NCBI RefSeq assembly: GCF_030813005.1 | Contig: NZ_JAUSTU010000016.1 | Span: 1-64,000 of the forward strand | DNA from: Robertmurraya andreesenii | GTDB lineage: Bacteria > Bacillota > Bacilli > Bacillales > Cytobacillaceae | Reading direction: 5' to 3' | DNA length: 64,000 nucleotides | Shown here: positions 27,014-35,618 of the stretch, in pieces | Layout of the letters: each line of letters starts with the position of its first letter | Numbering within the stretch: position 1 is the first letter of the stretch | Position numbers and translations under genes: made by a program | The notes under the pieces: generated by a model | The model's database searches: none | What the model was told of the DNA's origin: nothing | Seen by the model: only the letters and a program-made list of their open reading frames with translations

Positions 27014-27304
27014 TTACTCTATAATCGATGGCACCTTAATTTGTCCATTCTCGTGTTCAGGTGCATTTTTCAGAACCTCTTCACGTGGAAGTCCTTCTGA
27101 TTGAATATCTTCTCTCATCACATTCTTCATATTTAATACATGTGAAGTCGGTTCCACATGTTCTGTATCGAGTTCATTAAGCTGCTCTGCATAGGTAATG
27201 ATGGCATCGAGCTGTTGCGTAAATTTCTGCACATCCTCCTCTGTCACCGCCAGTCTTGCCAAGTGGGCAACATGCTTAACCTGTTCCGCTGTAATCCTTG
27301 ACAT
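27014..27304 (-). CDS. gatC: Asp/Glu-tRNA amidotransferase subunit C
   Basis: 96 residues, same as B. subtilis GatC. ITAEQVKHVAHLARLAVTEE is the conserved N-terminus and VLNMKNVMREDI the wrap-around segment that stabilises GatA-GatB. ATG 27304 is used because GGAGGTG is its ribosome site and overlaps the upstream GTG. Confidence 0.95.
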   Translation of the reverse strand: MSRITAEQVKHVAHLARLAVTEEDVQKFTQQLDAIITYAEQLNELDTEHVEPTSHVLNMKNVMREDIQSEGLPREEVLKNAPEHENGQIKVPSIIE

Positions 27305-27348
27305 CTCTATCACCTCCACTTAAATTTAAGACCTAAACAATAACTTGA

Positions 27349-27377
27349 TAATAACAAAATTTACCGCAATAAAGCAA
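27349..27377 (-). promoter_or_regulatory. possible promoter of gatCAB
   Basis: On the minus strand TTGCTT (27377-27372) and TTATTA (27354-27349) are 17 bp apart, 45 bp before gatC. Confidence 0.4.
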
Positions 27378-27420
27378 TAGAGAGCAGGGCTCTTTGACAT
27401 GAATTACTCATGTAATTGTT

Positions 27421-27621
27421 ATGAGGACAAGATCGGGTGGGTTACTCTAGATCTTGTCCTCATTCAGGGGGCTATGACGACAAGTTCCAGTGATTTCCTC
27501 CTGATCTTGTCCTCATTCGGCGGCTATGACGACAAGTTCCGGTGATTTCCTCCTGATCTTGTCCTCATTCAACCGCTATGACGACAAGTTCGGGCGCATT
27601 CCCCTAGGTCTTGTCCTCATA
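27421..27621. repeat. four tandem 52-bp repeats with internal dyad symmetry
   Basis: Units begin ATGA(G/C)GACAAG at 27421, 27474, 27526 and 27578 and end in TCTTGTCCTCAT. The period is 53, 52 and 52 bp. In the first unit GAGGACAAGATC and GATCTTGTCCTC form a perfect 12-bp inverted repeat; the others pair through GACAAG/CTTGTC. Middle units are nearly identical. It fills the gap between yueI and gatC. Confidence 0.9.
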
Positions 27622-27634
27622 AACTCATTACATC

Positions 27635-28084
27635 TTATTTATTCTTAAAGATATTTGAAAAAAGTGAGAATACTCCTTTTTTAGGTGTGCCCTTGCTTTC
27701 TTCGTATTCTATTTTCTTTTGGGTAATGTAAATCTCTTCTTTATCTACCGCATGATCATAGGTAAGAACTAAACCGATGTCAGTATTATGCTCTTTGTTG
27801 GTCACAATCGTATATTCAACATTATTTTGATTGCTTAATTTGGTGTATTTTGATAAATAGGAATAATCGATATTTCCGTTTAATAATAATTTGGCTCCTT
27901 GATTGACTTTAAGAGCATCCTCGACCTCTTGAAAAATTCCTTCTTGCATGACCTGTCCTTGTGTGAGTGCAATAACAATTCTTTCACGCAACGTTCCTAA
28001 AAATTTTCTTCTCTCATCAGGGTTGATTTCCTTTTGACCATAGATGCCCTGCTGAAGATAATCCTCCACATTGGGTTTTGTCAT
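27635..28084 (-). CDS. yueI: YueI-family protein (DUF1694)
   Basis: 149 residues, soluble. VEDYLQQGIYGQKEINPDERR, then FLGTLRERIVIALTQGQV, is characteristic of YueI. It ends in a short basic segment (FSLFSNIFKNK). The structure resembles tRNA-binding L7Ae-like folds by family annotation, but the function is unknown. Confidence 0.8.
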   Translation of the reverse strand: MTKPNVEDYLQQGIYGQKEINPDERRKFLGTLRERIVIALTQGQVMQEGIFQEVEDALKVNQGAKLLLNGNIDYSYLSKYTKLSNQNNVEYTIVTNKEHNTDIGLVLTYDHAVDKEEIYITQKKIEYEESKGTPKKGVFSLFSNIFKNK

Positions 28085-28327
28085 TTCTTTTCCCCCTCAC
28101 TATCAGGCTATTATTATGTATGAATAGAAACGACGCACCGTGCATAAAAACTCTTCTCTATTCATGGCTTTCTGCTCTTGGTATACATATCAGCAACGAT
28201 TCATTTAATCAATTGATTAATACTTCCAGTTTGCCACAACGATCGAAAAAAATCCTCCTCTTCGATTGAAGAGAAGGACAAAATTGGAGAAAGATATAGT
28301 TAGAAAATCCACATTATTAATGGAGGA

Positions 28328-29614
28328 TTACTTTGTACTTGCAGTAAATTGCTCTTCTTCTGTTGAGCCTTTTAATGCTGTTGTAGAAGAAGTACCGCCT
28401 GTTACAACCATGGACACCTGATCGAAGTAGCCTGTACCAACTTCTCTTTGGTGGCGAGTAGCTGTGTACCCATCCTTTTCGCTTGCAAATTCAGCTTGCT
28501 GTAATTCAGAGTATGCAGCCATGCCACGATCCTTGTAGCCAAGAGCAAGATTGAACATGCTGTGGTTCAATGAATGGAAGCCAGCAAGTGTAACGAATTG
28601 GAACTTGTAGCCCATTTTTCCAAGCTCAATTTGGAAGTTAGCGATTTCCTCGTCGCTAAGCTTCGCTTTCCAGTTGAAGGAAGGTGAGCAGTTGTATGCT
28701 AGTAGCTTGCCAGGGAACTTCTCATGGATCGCTTCAGCAAAACGTCTTGCTTCATCGATATTTGGTTCAGAAGTTTCACACCAAATTAAGTCTGCATAAG
28801 GCGCGTAAGCAAGACCGCGTGCGATTGCTTGGTCTAAACCAGCTTTCGTACGGTAAAATCCTTCAGCAGTTCGTTCTCCAACAATAAATTCCGCATCATA
28901 AGGGTCAACATCACTCGTAATTAAATCCGCTGCATTCGCATCCGTACGGGCAACTAAAACAGTTGGAACGCCCATTACGTCTGCAGCAAGACGTGCAGCA
29001 ATCAGGTTCTTAACTGCCGTTTGAGTTGGAAGCAATACTTTTCCGCCTAAGTGGCCACATTTTTTCTCAGAAGAAAGCTGATCCTCGAAGTGAACACCAG
29101 CTGCTCCTGCTTCGATCATGCCCTTCATGAGTTCGAATACGTTTAACTGCCCACCAAAACCAGCTTCTGCATCCGCTACAATTGGTGCAAACCAGTCGAT
29201 GGACTCGTCGCCTTCTAGGTATGAGATTTGATCTGCTCGTTGAAGAGCTTGATTAATACGCTTCACCACATGTGGAACACTATTTGCTGGGTACAAGCTT
29301 TGGTCTGGATACATATGACCAGACAGGTTCGCATCCGCGGCAACCTGCCATCCGCTTAAGTAGATGGCCTTCAATCCGGCCTTTACCTGTTGTACCGCTT
29401 GGTTTCCAGTTAATGCACCTAAAGCATTAACAAAATCCTCAGTATTTATAAGGTTCCACAGCTTTTCAGCACCGCGTCGAGCTAATGTATGCTCAATATC
29501 GATTGAACCACGTAATTTAATCACATCTTCCGCTGTGTATGGTCTTGTGATTCCTTTCCAGCGAGCATCCATCTCCCAGCTTTCTTGCAATTGCTTTACT
29601 CTTTCGTTTGTCAT
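28328..29614 (-). CDS. aceA: isocitrate lyase
   Basis: 428 residues. Cleaves isocitrate to succinate and glyoxylate in the glyoxylate shunt. KKCGHLGGKVL carries the catalytic Cys. ADAEAGFGGQLNVFELMK and AGVHFEDQ bind Mg and substrate; WCETSEPN and LAYNCSPSFNWK also match. ATG 29614 has an AGGAG site. Malate synthase is not in this window. Its place just after the BMC operon terminator may be coincidence, but acetyl-CoA from the BMC would feed this shunt. Confidence 0.95.
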   Translation of the reverse strand: MTNERVKQLQESWEMDARWKGITRPYTAEDVIKLRGSIDIEHTLARRGAEKLWNLINTEDFVNALGALTGNQAVQQVKAGLKAIYLSGWQVAADANLSGHMYPDQSLYPANSVPHVVKRINQALQRADQISYLEGDESIDWFAPIVADAEAGFGGQLNVFELMKGMIEAGAAGVHFEDQLSSEKKCGHLGGKVLLPTQTAVKNLIAARLAADVMGVPTVLVARTDANAADLITSDVDPYDAEFIVGERTAEGFYRTKAGLDQAIARGLAYAPYADLIWCETSEPNIDEARRFAEAIHEKFPGKLLAYNCSPSFNWKAKLSDEEIANFQIELGKMGYKFQFVTLAGFHSLNHSMFNLALGYKDRGMAAYSELQQAEFASEKDGYTATRHQREVGTGYFDQVSMVVTGGTSSTTALKGSTEEEQFTASTK

Positions 29615-29819
29615 TTCCCATTCTCCTCTCAAACTATGAATATTTGTTTTTCTGCAGAGCTTTCTCTTTTTGACCCTATCTATATTACCCCTTTGTTATA
29701 ATACAGACTTGCTCTATATATTTTGTATTATATAACAGTAATTCGAGAAATGGAACCCTCTTTTTCATATTTTTTAGAAAACTTTTTCGACAATACGCCA
29801 AGAACTGTTTTCTTAAGCA

Positions 29820-29860
29820 GCAAAAAACCCTCTCATCCCGTTAAAAGGAAAAGAGGGTTT
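29820..29860 (-). terminator. intrinsic terminator of the BMC operon
   Basis: On the minus strand AAACCCTCT (29860-29852) pairs with AGAGGGTTT (29833-29825), followed by a T-run. It separates the BMC operon from aceA. Confidence 0.85.
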
Positions 29861-29921
29861 ACTAAAAATACTTCATGTATCTAATCTATTAGTCTTTTAA
29901 AAAAGCAAGAAACAAACAATT

Positions 29922-30650
29922 CTAAAATTCGATGGAGCGATAATCATGGGGATCAATTTTCTTCAGCATTTGAAGCTCTTGTTTCGTTGGTAGGCTCGTA
30001 TATTTCAATTTATCATAGATGAGTTCGAAGCCTGTATTCTCTTGGACCTCTTCTAGACTTGAGGTCGGATGAATGCTTTCAAGATGAAGCTTTCCATGGC
30101 GAAACTCAAATACACAAAGCGGAGTCACGATCCTCCAGAGATTTCCCCTTGTCGTGGTGAAATCAACCTTTTCTACAAAGGTTCTTTTATCGTGCTTCGT
30201 CCTCCAAATAATAGCTTTTTTTGCTGTCGGAATAAGCACAGCACTTCCAGCACCACCTGGCAGCCTTACCTTTGGTTTATGATAATTTCCAATGACAGAT
30301 GCATTTACGTTTCCATTTATGTCAAACTGAATTCCACCTAAAAAGGCAACATCAAGCTTCCCGCGCATCGATAGGTCAAAGACCTCTTGAAGAGGAAAAT
30401 AAGCCTCTCCTGTTCCAAGCAACTCTGCGCCAGCGGAGGAATAGGAGGAGTGCTGAATTGAACCAGGATTTACTCCACCAGGAATATTAAGATGAACTAA
30501 ATCAGGAGCATGCATGGATTTGGCAAGCTTCATCGCTACCATTGGGAGATGAGAGGAGACACCATGGAAGACCGTTTCATTATCCTGTAGCATATTTGAA
30601 ATCGCACAAGTCATGATATCACTTATTCGATAATCCGTGTTGTTTGTCAT
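29922..30650 (-). CDS. CoA-transferase family subunit B
   Basis: 242 residues of the glutaconate/3-oxoacid CoA-transferase beta type, closest in feel to IpdB-like members (DIMTCAISNMLQDNETVF, APDLVHLNIPGGVNPG, LRMRGKLDVAFLGGIQFD-like text). I cannot point to the canonical catalytic Glu motif, as is also true for IpdB, so transferase and hydrolase are both open. Start overlaps the subunit A stop by four bases. Last gene of the BMC operon. Could move CoA from an acyl-CoA made in the BMC. Confidence 0.75.
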   Translation of the reverse strand: MTNNTDYRISDIMTCAISNMLQDNETVFHGVSSHLPMVAMKLAKSMHAPDLVHLNIPGGVNPGSIQHSSYSSAGAELLGTGEAYFPLQEVFDLSMRGKLDVAFLGGIQFDINGNVNASVIGNYHKPKVRLPGGAGSAVLIPTAKKAIIWRTKHDKRTFVEKVDFTTTRGNLWRIVTPLCVFEFRHGKLHLESIHPTSSLEEVQENTGFELIYDKLKYTSLPTKQELQMLKKIDPHDYRSIEF

Positions 30651-31477
30651 CTTCTCCCCATCCTTTCTCCGATATAATCCTTCACTTCATAGCTCTTCAG
30701 ATATGCAAGCATTTCTTCCTTTGTTTTCATACCAATAAATGATGAAATCGATTTGTCATCGATATCATATTTTTTATAGCATGAACTTGGTGCTGCACCC
30801 TTTGGTACATGCACGACAGAATCCACTAGGAAACCTGGAATATCCACACGTTCAGCATTCAATTTTGTTTTCGTTTCAGGAACAATTTGCTCGGCTGTAA
30901 TGATGACCTTTTTAGCTGCTCGACTTAATAGCGTGTCCTCAAACTTCGGTCCGTAAATGATGGCGTTCCCTTTTTCATCGCATTCCTGAACATGAATAAT
31001 CGCCACGTCTGGTACTAATGATTTAACCAATGTAACAGGCTCGCCACTAAACGGATCCTCTACGACCACGAAATAATCGTTTTCTACTAACAAATCACCT
31101 GCGTTGAGCCCTTTAACTGGCATAAACGGAACATTCATACTTGCCCCGCGGAGAGCGCAGATGACTGTATAACAGGCGTGTTCATTACCCTTAATCGTCC
31201 CGGATTGCACACCCTTACGATAGTGATTCGCAAGGCCATATTTCGATTCATAGCTGACAAACCCCGCATCAACAGATTCCACACAGCCCATGGCGCACAA
31301 TAGATCAATGTCCTGGGCCCCAGCTGTTTTGACAAGTCTCAAGTTCTTCTTATTTTGGCGTGCAATCTCACGAACAGCGGCCATGGGAGCACGATGAAGA
31401 ACATTACCTCCAAAGGAAACCATATCGCCGTCATTTATTATCTGAATCGCATCCTTTAAGCTTTTCAGTTTCTTCAT
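30647..31477 (-). CDS. CoA-transferase family subunit A
   Basis: 276 residues. The N-terminal SLKDAIQIINDGDMVSFGG and the LIHVQECDEKGNAII-type stretch (here IIHVQECDEKGNAIIYGP) are those of alpha subunits of family I CoA-transferases. Partner of the following gene; the two are translationally coupled. It lies 17 bases after the flavoprotein gene. The substrate is unknown. The expected role is exchange of CoA between acetyl-CoA or another acyl-CoA and an acid. Confidence 0.78.
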   Translation of the reverse strand: MKKLKSLKDAIQIINDGDMVSFGGNVLHRAPMAAVREIARQNKKNLRLVKTAGAQDIDLLCAMGCVESVDAGFVSYESKYGLANHYRKGVQSGTIKGNEHACYTVICALRGASMNVPFMPVKGLNAGDLLVENDYFVVVEDPFSGEPVTLVKSLVPDVAIIHVQECDEKGNAIIYGPKFEDTLLSRAAKKVIITAEQIVPETKTKLNAERVDIPGFLVDSVVHVPKGAAPSSCYKKYDIDDKSISSFIGMKTKEEMLAYLKSYEVKDYIGERMGRR

Positions 31478-31494
31478 TTATGCCACCTCCAATC

Positions 31495-32826
31495 CTACTT
31501 AACCGCATTACAAGCAATGTGGACTGCATCCCAAACCCCTGCAAAAGGAGGGGCATAGACTAAATCTGTCATACCCAATTCATCAGCTGACATATTGTTG
31601 TGAATGGCTACAGCAAAAATATCAATTCTTAGGACTGCTCCCTTATTCCCAATTGCCTGTGCACCAAGTATTCTTCTTGTTCTCTTCTCACAAATTAGCT
31701 TTATCCAAATAGGGGTTTGGTTCGGATAGTAGCCTGGGTGATCCGCACTTTTGACAAATACAGTCGTATAATCAATCGCTAAATTACGAGCATCAATCTC
31801 CGATAAACCAGTACGGCCCATTTCTAAATCACATACTTTAATGGCCGCACTACCAAGTGTTCCAACATATTTATTATGTTGACCGGCAATATTGGCACCC
31901 GCAAGTCTTCCACATTTGTTGGCATTCGTTCCAAGTGGAATAAATGTGTTCTCTTCCATAACCTTATGATACACTTGAGCACAGTCCCCAGCGGAGTACA
32001 CGTCTTTTATGTTCGTTCTCATTTCTCTATCAATAATGACAGCTCCATTTTCGGCAAGAGCAACACCAGAGCCATCCAAAAACTTCGTAGCTGGTCTTAC
32101 TCCAATGGATAGGAGTACTAAATCCGCAGGATAGGTTCCTTTGTCGGTTTGGACCGCCTCTACCCGTTCAGAACCGATAAAGCCTTCAACCTTTTCACCA
32201 AGATTCAATTCGACCCCGTGCTTGACTAGCTCCTTTTCAGCAAGATCGGTTAATTCCGAATCAAAGGTTCTAAGGATTCGATCAGACAGTTCAATGACTC
32301 GAACTCTCTTTCCAAGCCTTAGCATCGCTTCTACTACTTCAATTCCAATATAGCCTCCACCCACGATCACAACATCCTGAATATTTGGCTGATCCGCCAC
32401 TTCCTTCAGATAAATTCCATCCTCCAGTGTTTTTAAACCATGGATGTTCTTAAGCTGTACCCCAGGAAACGGAGGAACAATTGGAACAGTACCTGTAGCA
32501 ATCATCAATTTATCATAGGTATCAATAAAGAGTTTATTTTTTACCAGGTCTTTAATCATGACCTGCTTCTTTTCAGGGACTACCTTTACAACCTCATGCT
32601 GGAGGAAAATATGCATTCCCATCTCTTCAAATTGTTCCTTTGTTCTGGCGATCATTTTTGTATAATCATCATTTTCGCCCGATACATAGTATGGAAGCCC
32701 ACAAGCTCCATATGATAAAAAACGTCCTTTTTCGTAAACAACAATGTCTGCATCTTTATTTATTCTTTTTAATTTGGAGGCAGCTGACATTCCTGCCGCC
32801 ACCCCACCGATTACTAATAGCTTCAT
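31495..32826 (-). CDS. FAD pyridine-nucleotide oxidoreductase (NADH oxidase / CoA-disulfide reductase type)
   Basis: 443 residues. FAD-binding VIGGVAAGMSAASKL (5-19), the single redox Cys at residue 42 in YGACGLPYY, NAD-binding VVIVGGGYIGIEVVEA (about 153-168) and VYSAGDC near the FAD. This is the Nox/Cdr clade with one active Cys rather than a CxxxxC disulfide. Within the BMC operon it could reoxidise NADH made by the aldehyde dehydrogenase or keep CoA reduced. No alcohol dehydrogenase is present to do so. Placement inside the shell is not shown. Confidence 0.85.
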   Translation of the reverse strand: MKLLVIGGVAAGMSAASKLKRINKDADIVVYEKGRFLSYGACGLPYYVSGENDDYTKMIARTKEQFEEMGMHIFLQHEVVKVVPEKKQVMIKDLVKNKLFIDTYDKLMIATGTVPIVPPFPGVQLKNIHGLKTLEDGIYLKEVADQPNIQDVVIVGGGYIGIEVVEAMLRLGKRVRVIELSDRILRTFDSELTDLAEKELVKHGVELNLGEKVEGFIGSERVEAVQTDKGTYPADLVLLSIGVRPATKFLDGSGVALAENGAVIIDREMRTNIKDVYSAGDCAQVYHKVMEENTFIPLGTNANKCGRLAGANIAGQHNKYVGTLGSAAIKVCDLEMGRTGLSEIDARNLAIDYTTVFVKSADHPGYYPNQTPIWIKLICEKRTRRILGAQAIGNKGAVLRIDIFAVAIHNNMSADELGMTDLVYAPPFAGVWDAVHIACNAVK

Positions 32827-32828
32827 AG

Positions 32829-33992
32829 TTAGCTTCTCCTACGGTCAATTTGCAAAATCTTATCTTCCGCTTCATCTAACGCTTCGGCTACGCTCTTTTT
32901 CTCCGTAAATGCCTCGTGAATCGCTTGGTATAACGGTGCTGTTTTTTCTCCTGCATTCTCCATACTAGGAAGCGGCTTAGCATATTTTAAGATTAACTGA
33001 AGATGTACTGGGTACCATGGATACTGGCTAGAATCCTTTTCATATGTTGACTTTCGAACTGGTGAACCCGCATAACCACCAATGATTCGATCGACATTCT
33101 TTGATGTTACATACGCTAAAAATTGATTGGCAAGCTCCTGATTTTCTGATTTCGCATTTATGCCAAAGCTCCAGGTCACATTCCATGATGTCTTAATGGC
33201 TGAAAATCCTACATCCTCAAGCTCTAAACACTCATCTGTTAGTACAGCTCCTAGCTGCCCACCCCAAGTAACTGCTAGAGCCGTCTCTTTCTTTTGAAAG
33301 GATTCCCTTACCTCATCATTGCCATATAGATGCGTGTTCTTTGGAGCGTATTCCTTTAAGGCCATGTACTTCTCTAATGCAATTCTTCCTTTTTCTTGGT
33401 TAAAAACAGGGGCATGGGTAACTTCATCAAAGGCATCGATTCCTTCATTTCTTAAAAAGGGCAGAAAGTCAGTGAAGATCTCACTTTGTGCAGCCTTCAT
33501 CGCAATCCCACGCATGCCTTGCCTTCCGTCACATCGTCTTGCAATAGAGAAAATTGTATCCGTATTGACGGCTTCAGGAAGTTCTATACCCATTGATTCC
33601 TTAACAATCGATTTTCGATAGAGAAGAATATGGCCGTCACAAAAGGAAGGATAAAGATAGGTCTTACCATCAATCTTCATTTCATCTGCAATGACACGGA
33701 GAATATCCTCTTGATCATATTCCATCGTTTCCGGTGCTGAGATTTCTGCTAAGTAGCCTTTTTGAACAAAATCCTTCAGCCAAAGATGACCTGCGACCAT
33801 GACAATATCAAACTCATGCTTACCAGCAAATGTATCCATCATCATGCCATAATACTCATCCCATGGGACGATGGAAAACTCAACAGTTGCCTCATTTCCT
33901 TTTTCAAAACCCTCAATTATGGAATAGCGTTCATCTGTATAGGCATATACTGCAGGATCTCTTACCGCTAACACTTTTAATCTTTTATTCAT
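32829..33992 (-). CDS. solute-binding-protein-like protein without signal peptide
   Basis: 387 residues with the fold of family 1 extracellular sugar-binding proteins (KLxVLAVRDPAVYAY at the N-terminus, HEFDIVMVAGHLWLKDFVQKG, FPFLRNEGIDAFD-like hinge, WNVTWSFGINAKSENQELANQF). Normally such proteins are secreted lipoproteins. Here the first residues are MNKRLKVLAV, with no lipobox or hydrophobic leader, and the ATG overlaps the stop of the preceding shell gene. So it is probably cytoplasmic. It may bind a BMC metabolite or have a new role. Confidence 0.65.
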   Translation of the reverse strand: MNKRLKVLAVRDPAVYAYTDERYSIIEGFEKGNEATVEFSIVPWDEYYGMMMDTFAGKHEFDIVMVAGHLWLKDFVQKGYLAEISAPETMEYDQEDILRVIADEMKIDGKTYLYPSFCDGHILLYRKSIVKESMGIELPEAVNTDTIFSIARRCDGRQGMRGIAMKAAQSEIFTDFLPFLRNEGIDAFDEVTHAPVFNQEKGRIALEKYMALKEYAPKNTHLYGNDEVRESFQKKETALAVTWGGQLGAVLTDECLELEDVGFSAIKTSWNVTWSFGINAKSENQELANQFLAYVTSKNVDRIIGGYAGSPVRKSTYEKDSSQYPWYPVHLQLILKYAKPLPSMENAGEKTAPLYQAIHEAFTEKKSVAEALDEAEDKILQIDRRRS

Positions 33993-34269
33993 TGCTAACA
34001 CCTGCACGGCTGATTTCAATGGTAGGTTCACCGTCTACAATCCCTACAACTATTGCGTCAATGGGAGCGAACTTATCGAGGGCATGGCGAGCAGTTTCTC
34101 CCTTTGAAACTAGAACCAATTCACCTTCTCCAGCTCCAAGTTCATCTGCAGCTACAAAGTAGTCACTCTTATTTCCGAAGCAAGGCTCGATAACAAGAAG
34201 CTTCACACCTTGCATCCCTTCATATTTTCTTGTCGAAACTACTCTGCCAATTACCCTTCCAATTACCAT
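33985..34269 (-). CDS. BMC-P pentameric vertex protein (EutN/CcmL family)
   Basis: 94 residues. MVIGRVIGRVVSTRKYEGM, VAADELGAGEGELVLVSKG and DAIVVGIVDGE are the EutN/CcmL pattern. Pentamers cap the vertices of the icosahedral shell. It is the only BMC-P seen here. ATG 34269 is chosen since GGAGG is at the right distance, while the ATG at 34284 contains it. Follows pduL with a short gap. Confidence 0.92.
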   Translation of the reverse strand: MVIGRVIGRVVSTRKYEGMQGVKLLVIEPCFGNKSDYFVAADELGAGEGELVLVSKGETARHALDKFAPIDAIVVGIVDGEPTIEISRAGVSNE

Positions 34270-34283
34270 GTTTCGAACCTCCA

Positions 34284-34946
34284 TTAATCAGCAATTATTT
34301 TTAACCATTCATTCCCTTTTAAATCAAATGCATTTGCATCGTCTGTATCAATATGCATATCTAAGGCATAGCGCTCATTCACCCGAATGGTTACCTGCCC
34401 CATCACTCCACCCTTCTCACCTTCAACAAGAACCGAAACCTTTTGTTTATCCTTTACTCCAAAGTCTCTTGCATCCTGTGGGGTCATATGAATATGCCTG
34501 TCGGCGATAATGCACCCTTCCTCCAAAAGAATTGTTCCTTTTGGACCAATGAGGGTAATCGCTTCCGAGCCCGCAAGATTACCTGAATTTCTAACTGGAG
34601 GTGAAATACCAAGTTTTCTTGCATCCGTTCGGGAGATTTCAATCTGGGTTTGCTTGCGTAATGGGCCTAAAACGCGAACATTCTCTATTGTCCCCTTTGG
34701 ACCCTTCAATGTTACCTTTTCATTGCAAGCGTATTGACCAGGCTGGGAAATTTCCTTAAACTTCGATAATTCATGACCTTTTCCAAACAGGACCTCTACA
34801 TGCTCCTGCTGAAGATGAAGATGTCTGGCAGAAATACTTACAGGCACATGCGTTTTTCTCTCTTTTTCTAGGAGATTATGATTCTCAAGCTCCCCTACGA
34901 CTAATCTTGTAATCTCCTCGATAAGTTCGACGCTGTTCATATTCAT
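34284..34946 (-). CDS. pduL: PduL-type phosphotransacylase
   Basis: 220 residues. Converts acyl-CoA and phosphate to acyl-phosphate and CoA, recycling CoA within the BMC lumen. Two zinc-binding His clusters are visible: SARHLHL and DRHIHMTPQDA, with VTLKGPKG and ITLIGPKG as the paired barrel motifs. The N-terminal 20 residues (SVELIEEITRLVVGELEN) form an amphipathic helix like known encapsulation peptides. ATG 34946 has a TAGGTG site. Confidence 0.93.
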   Translation of the reverse strand: MNMNSVELIEEITRLVVGELENHNLLEKERKTHVPVSISARHLHLQQEHVEVLFGKGHELSKFKEISQPGQYACNEKVTLKGPKGTIENVRVLGPLRKQTQIEISRTDARKLGISPPVRNSGNLAGSEAITLIGPKGTILLEEGCIIADRHIHMTPQDARDFGVKDKQKVSVLVEGEKGGVMGQVTIRVNERYALDMHIDTDDANAFDLKGNEWLKIIAD

Positions 34947-34959
34947 GAGCAACACCTAC

Positions 34960-35235
34960 TTATTTCAAAGATGGCAATAGCTTTGCCACATCCGCATGTG
35001 GTCTTGGAATCACATGTACGGCAACTAATTCACCTACACGTCCGGCTGCCTCTGCACCTACTTCAGTAGCTGCCTTCACAGCTCCTACCTCACCTTGAAC
35101 AATGACAGATACTAGGCCTGAGCCAATTTTTTCACTGCCAACGATTTCTACATTTGCTGCCTTTAGCATCGCATCTGCTGCCTCAATTGCTGCTGTTAAT
35201 CCTCTAGTCTCAATAATTCCGATAGAACCGCTCAT
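34960..35235 (-). CDS. BMC-H hexameric shell protein (PduA/EutM type), copy 1
   Basis: 91 residues. SIGIIETRGLTAAIEAADAM opens the BMC fold; KIGSGLVSVIVQGEVGAVKA is the pore-side region; HVIPRPHADV ends it. About 90% identical to the next shell gene at 35321-35596. ATG 35235 gives the right spacing to AGGAGG. Forms hexamers that tile the facets. Confidence 0.95.
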   Translation of the reverse strand: MSGSIGIIETRGLTAAIEAADAMLKAANVEIVGSEKIGSGLVSVIVQGEVGAVKAATEVGAEAAGRVGELVAVHVIPRPHADVAKLLPSLK

Positions 35236-35320
35236 TATCATTTCCTCCTAAAGATCGAATATAATTTTAGATTTATCACAATGTCAGGTGGTTTCTTGGC
35301 TGTCCCTTTTGTAATTAAGT

Positions 35321-35596
35321 TTATTTAATGCTTGGTAAAAGCTTCGTAACATCACCATGTGGTCTAGGGATAACATGGACTGCTACAACCTCTCCTACTC
35401 TACCAGCAGCTTCTGCTCCTACTTCTGTAGCAGCCTTCACAGCGCCAACATCCCCTTGGATAATGACAGATACTAAGCCGGAACCAATTTTTTCACTGCC
35501 TACAATCTCCACATTTGCCGCCTTTAACATCGCATCTGCTGCTTCAATTGCCGCTGTTAATCCTCTTGTTTCGATTACTCCTAAAGATCCATTCAT
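35321..35596 (-). CDS. BMC-H hexameric shell protein (PduA/EutM type), copy 2
   Basis: 91 residues, differing from copy 1 at about ten positions, mostly conservative (I/L, V/I, E/D). Pore motif region GSEKIGSGLVSVI is the same in both. The 85-base gap to copy 1 is the largest inside the shell block and could reflect a duplication junction. Confidence 0.95.
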   Translation of the reverse strand: MNGSLGVIETRGLTAAIEAADAMLKAANVEIVGSEKIGSGLVSVIIQGDVGAVKAATEVGAEAAGRVGEVVAVHVIPRPHGDVTKLLPSIK

Positions 35597-35618
35597 GATT
35601 AAATCCTCCTATTATCAA

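Noticed and set aside
27421..27621. Tandem repeats as a CRISPR array
   Set aside because: The whole 52-bp unit repeats, with no unique spacers between short repeats, and no cas gene is near.
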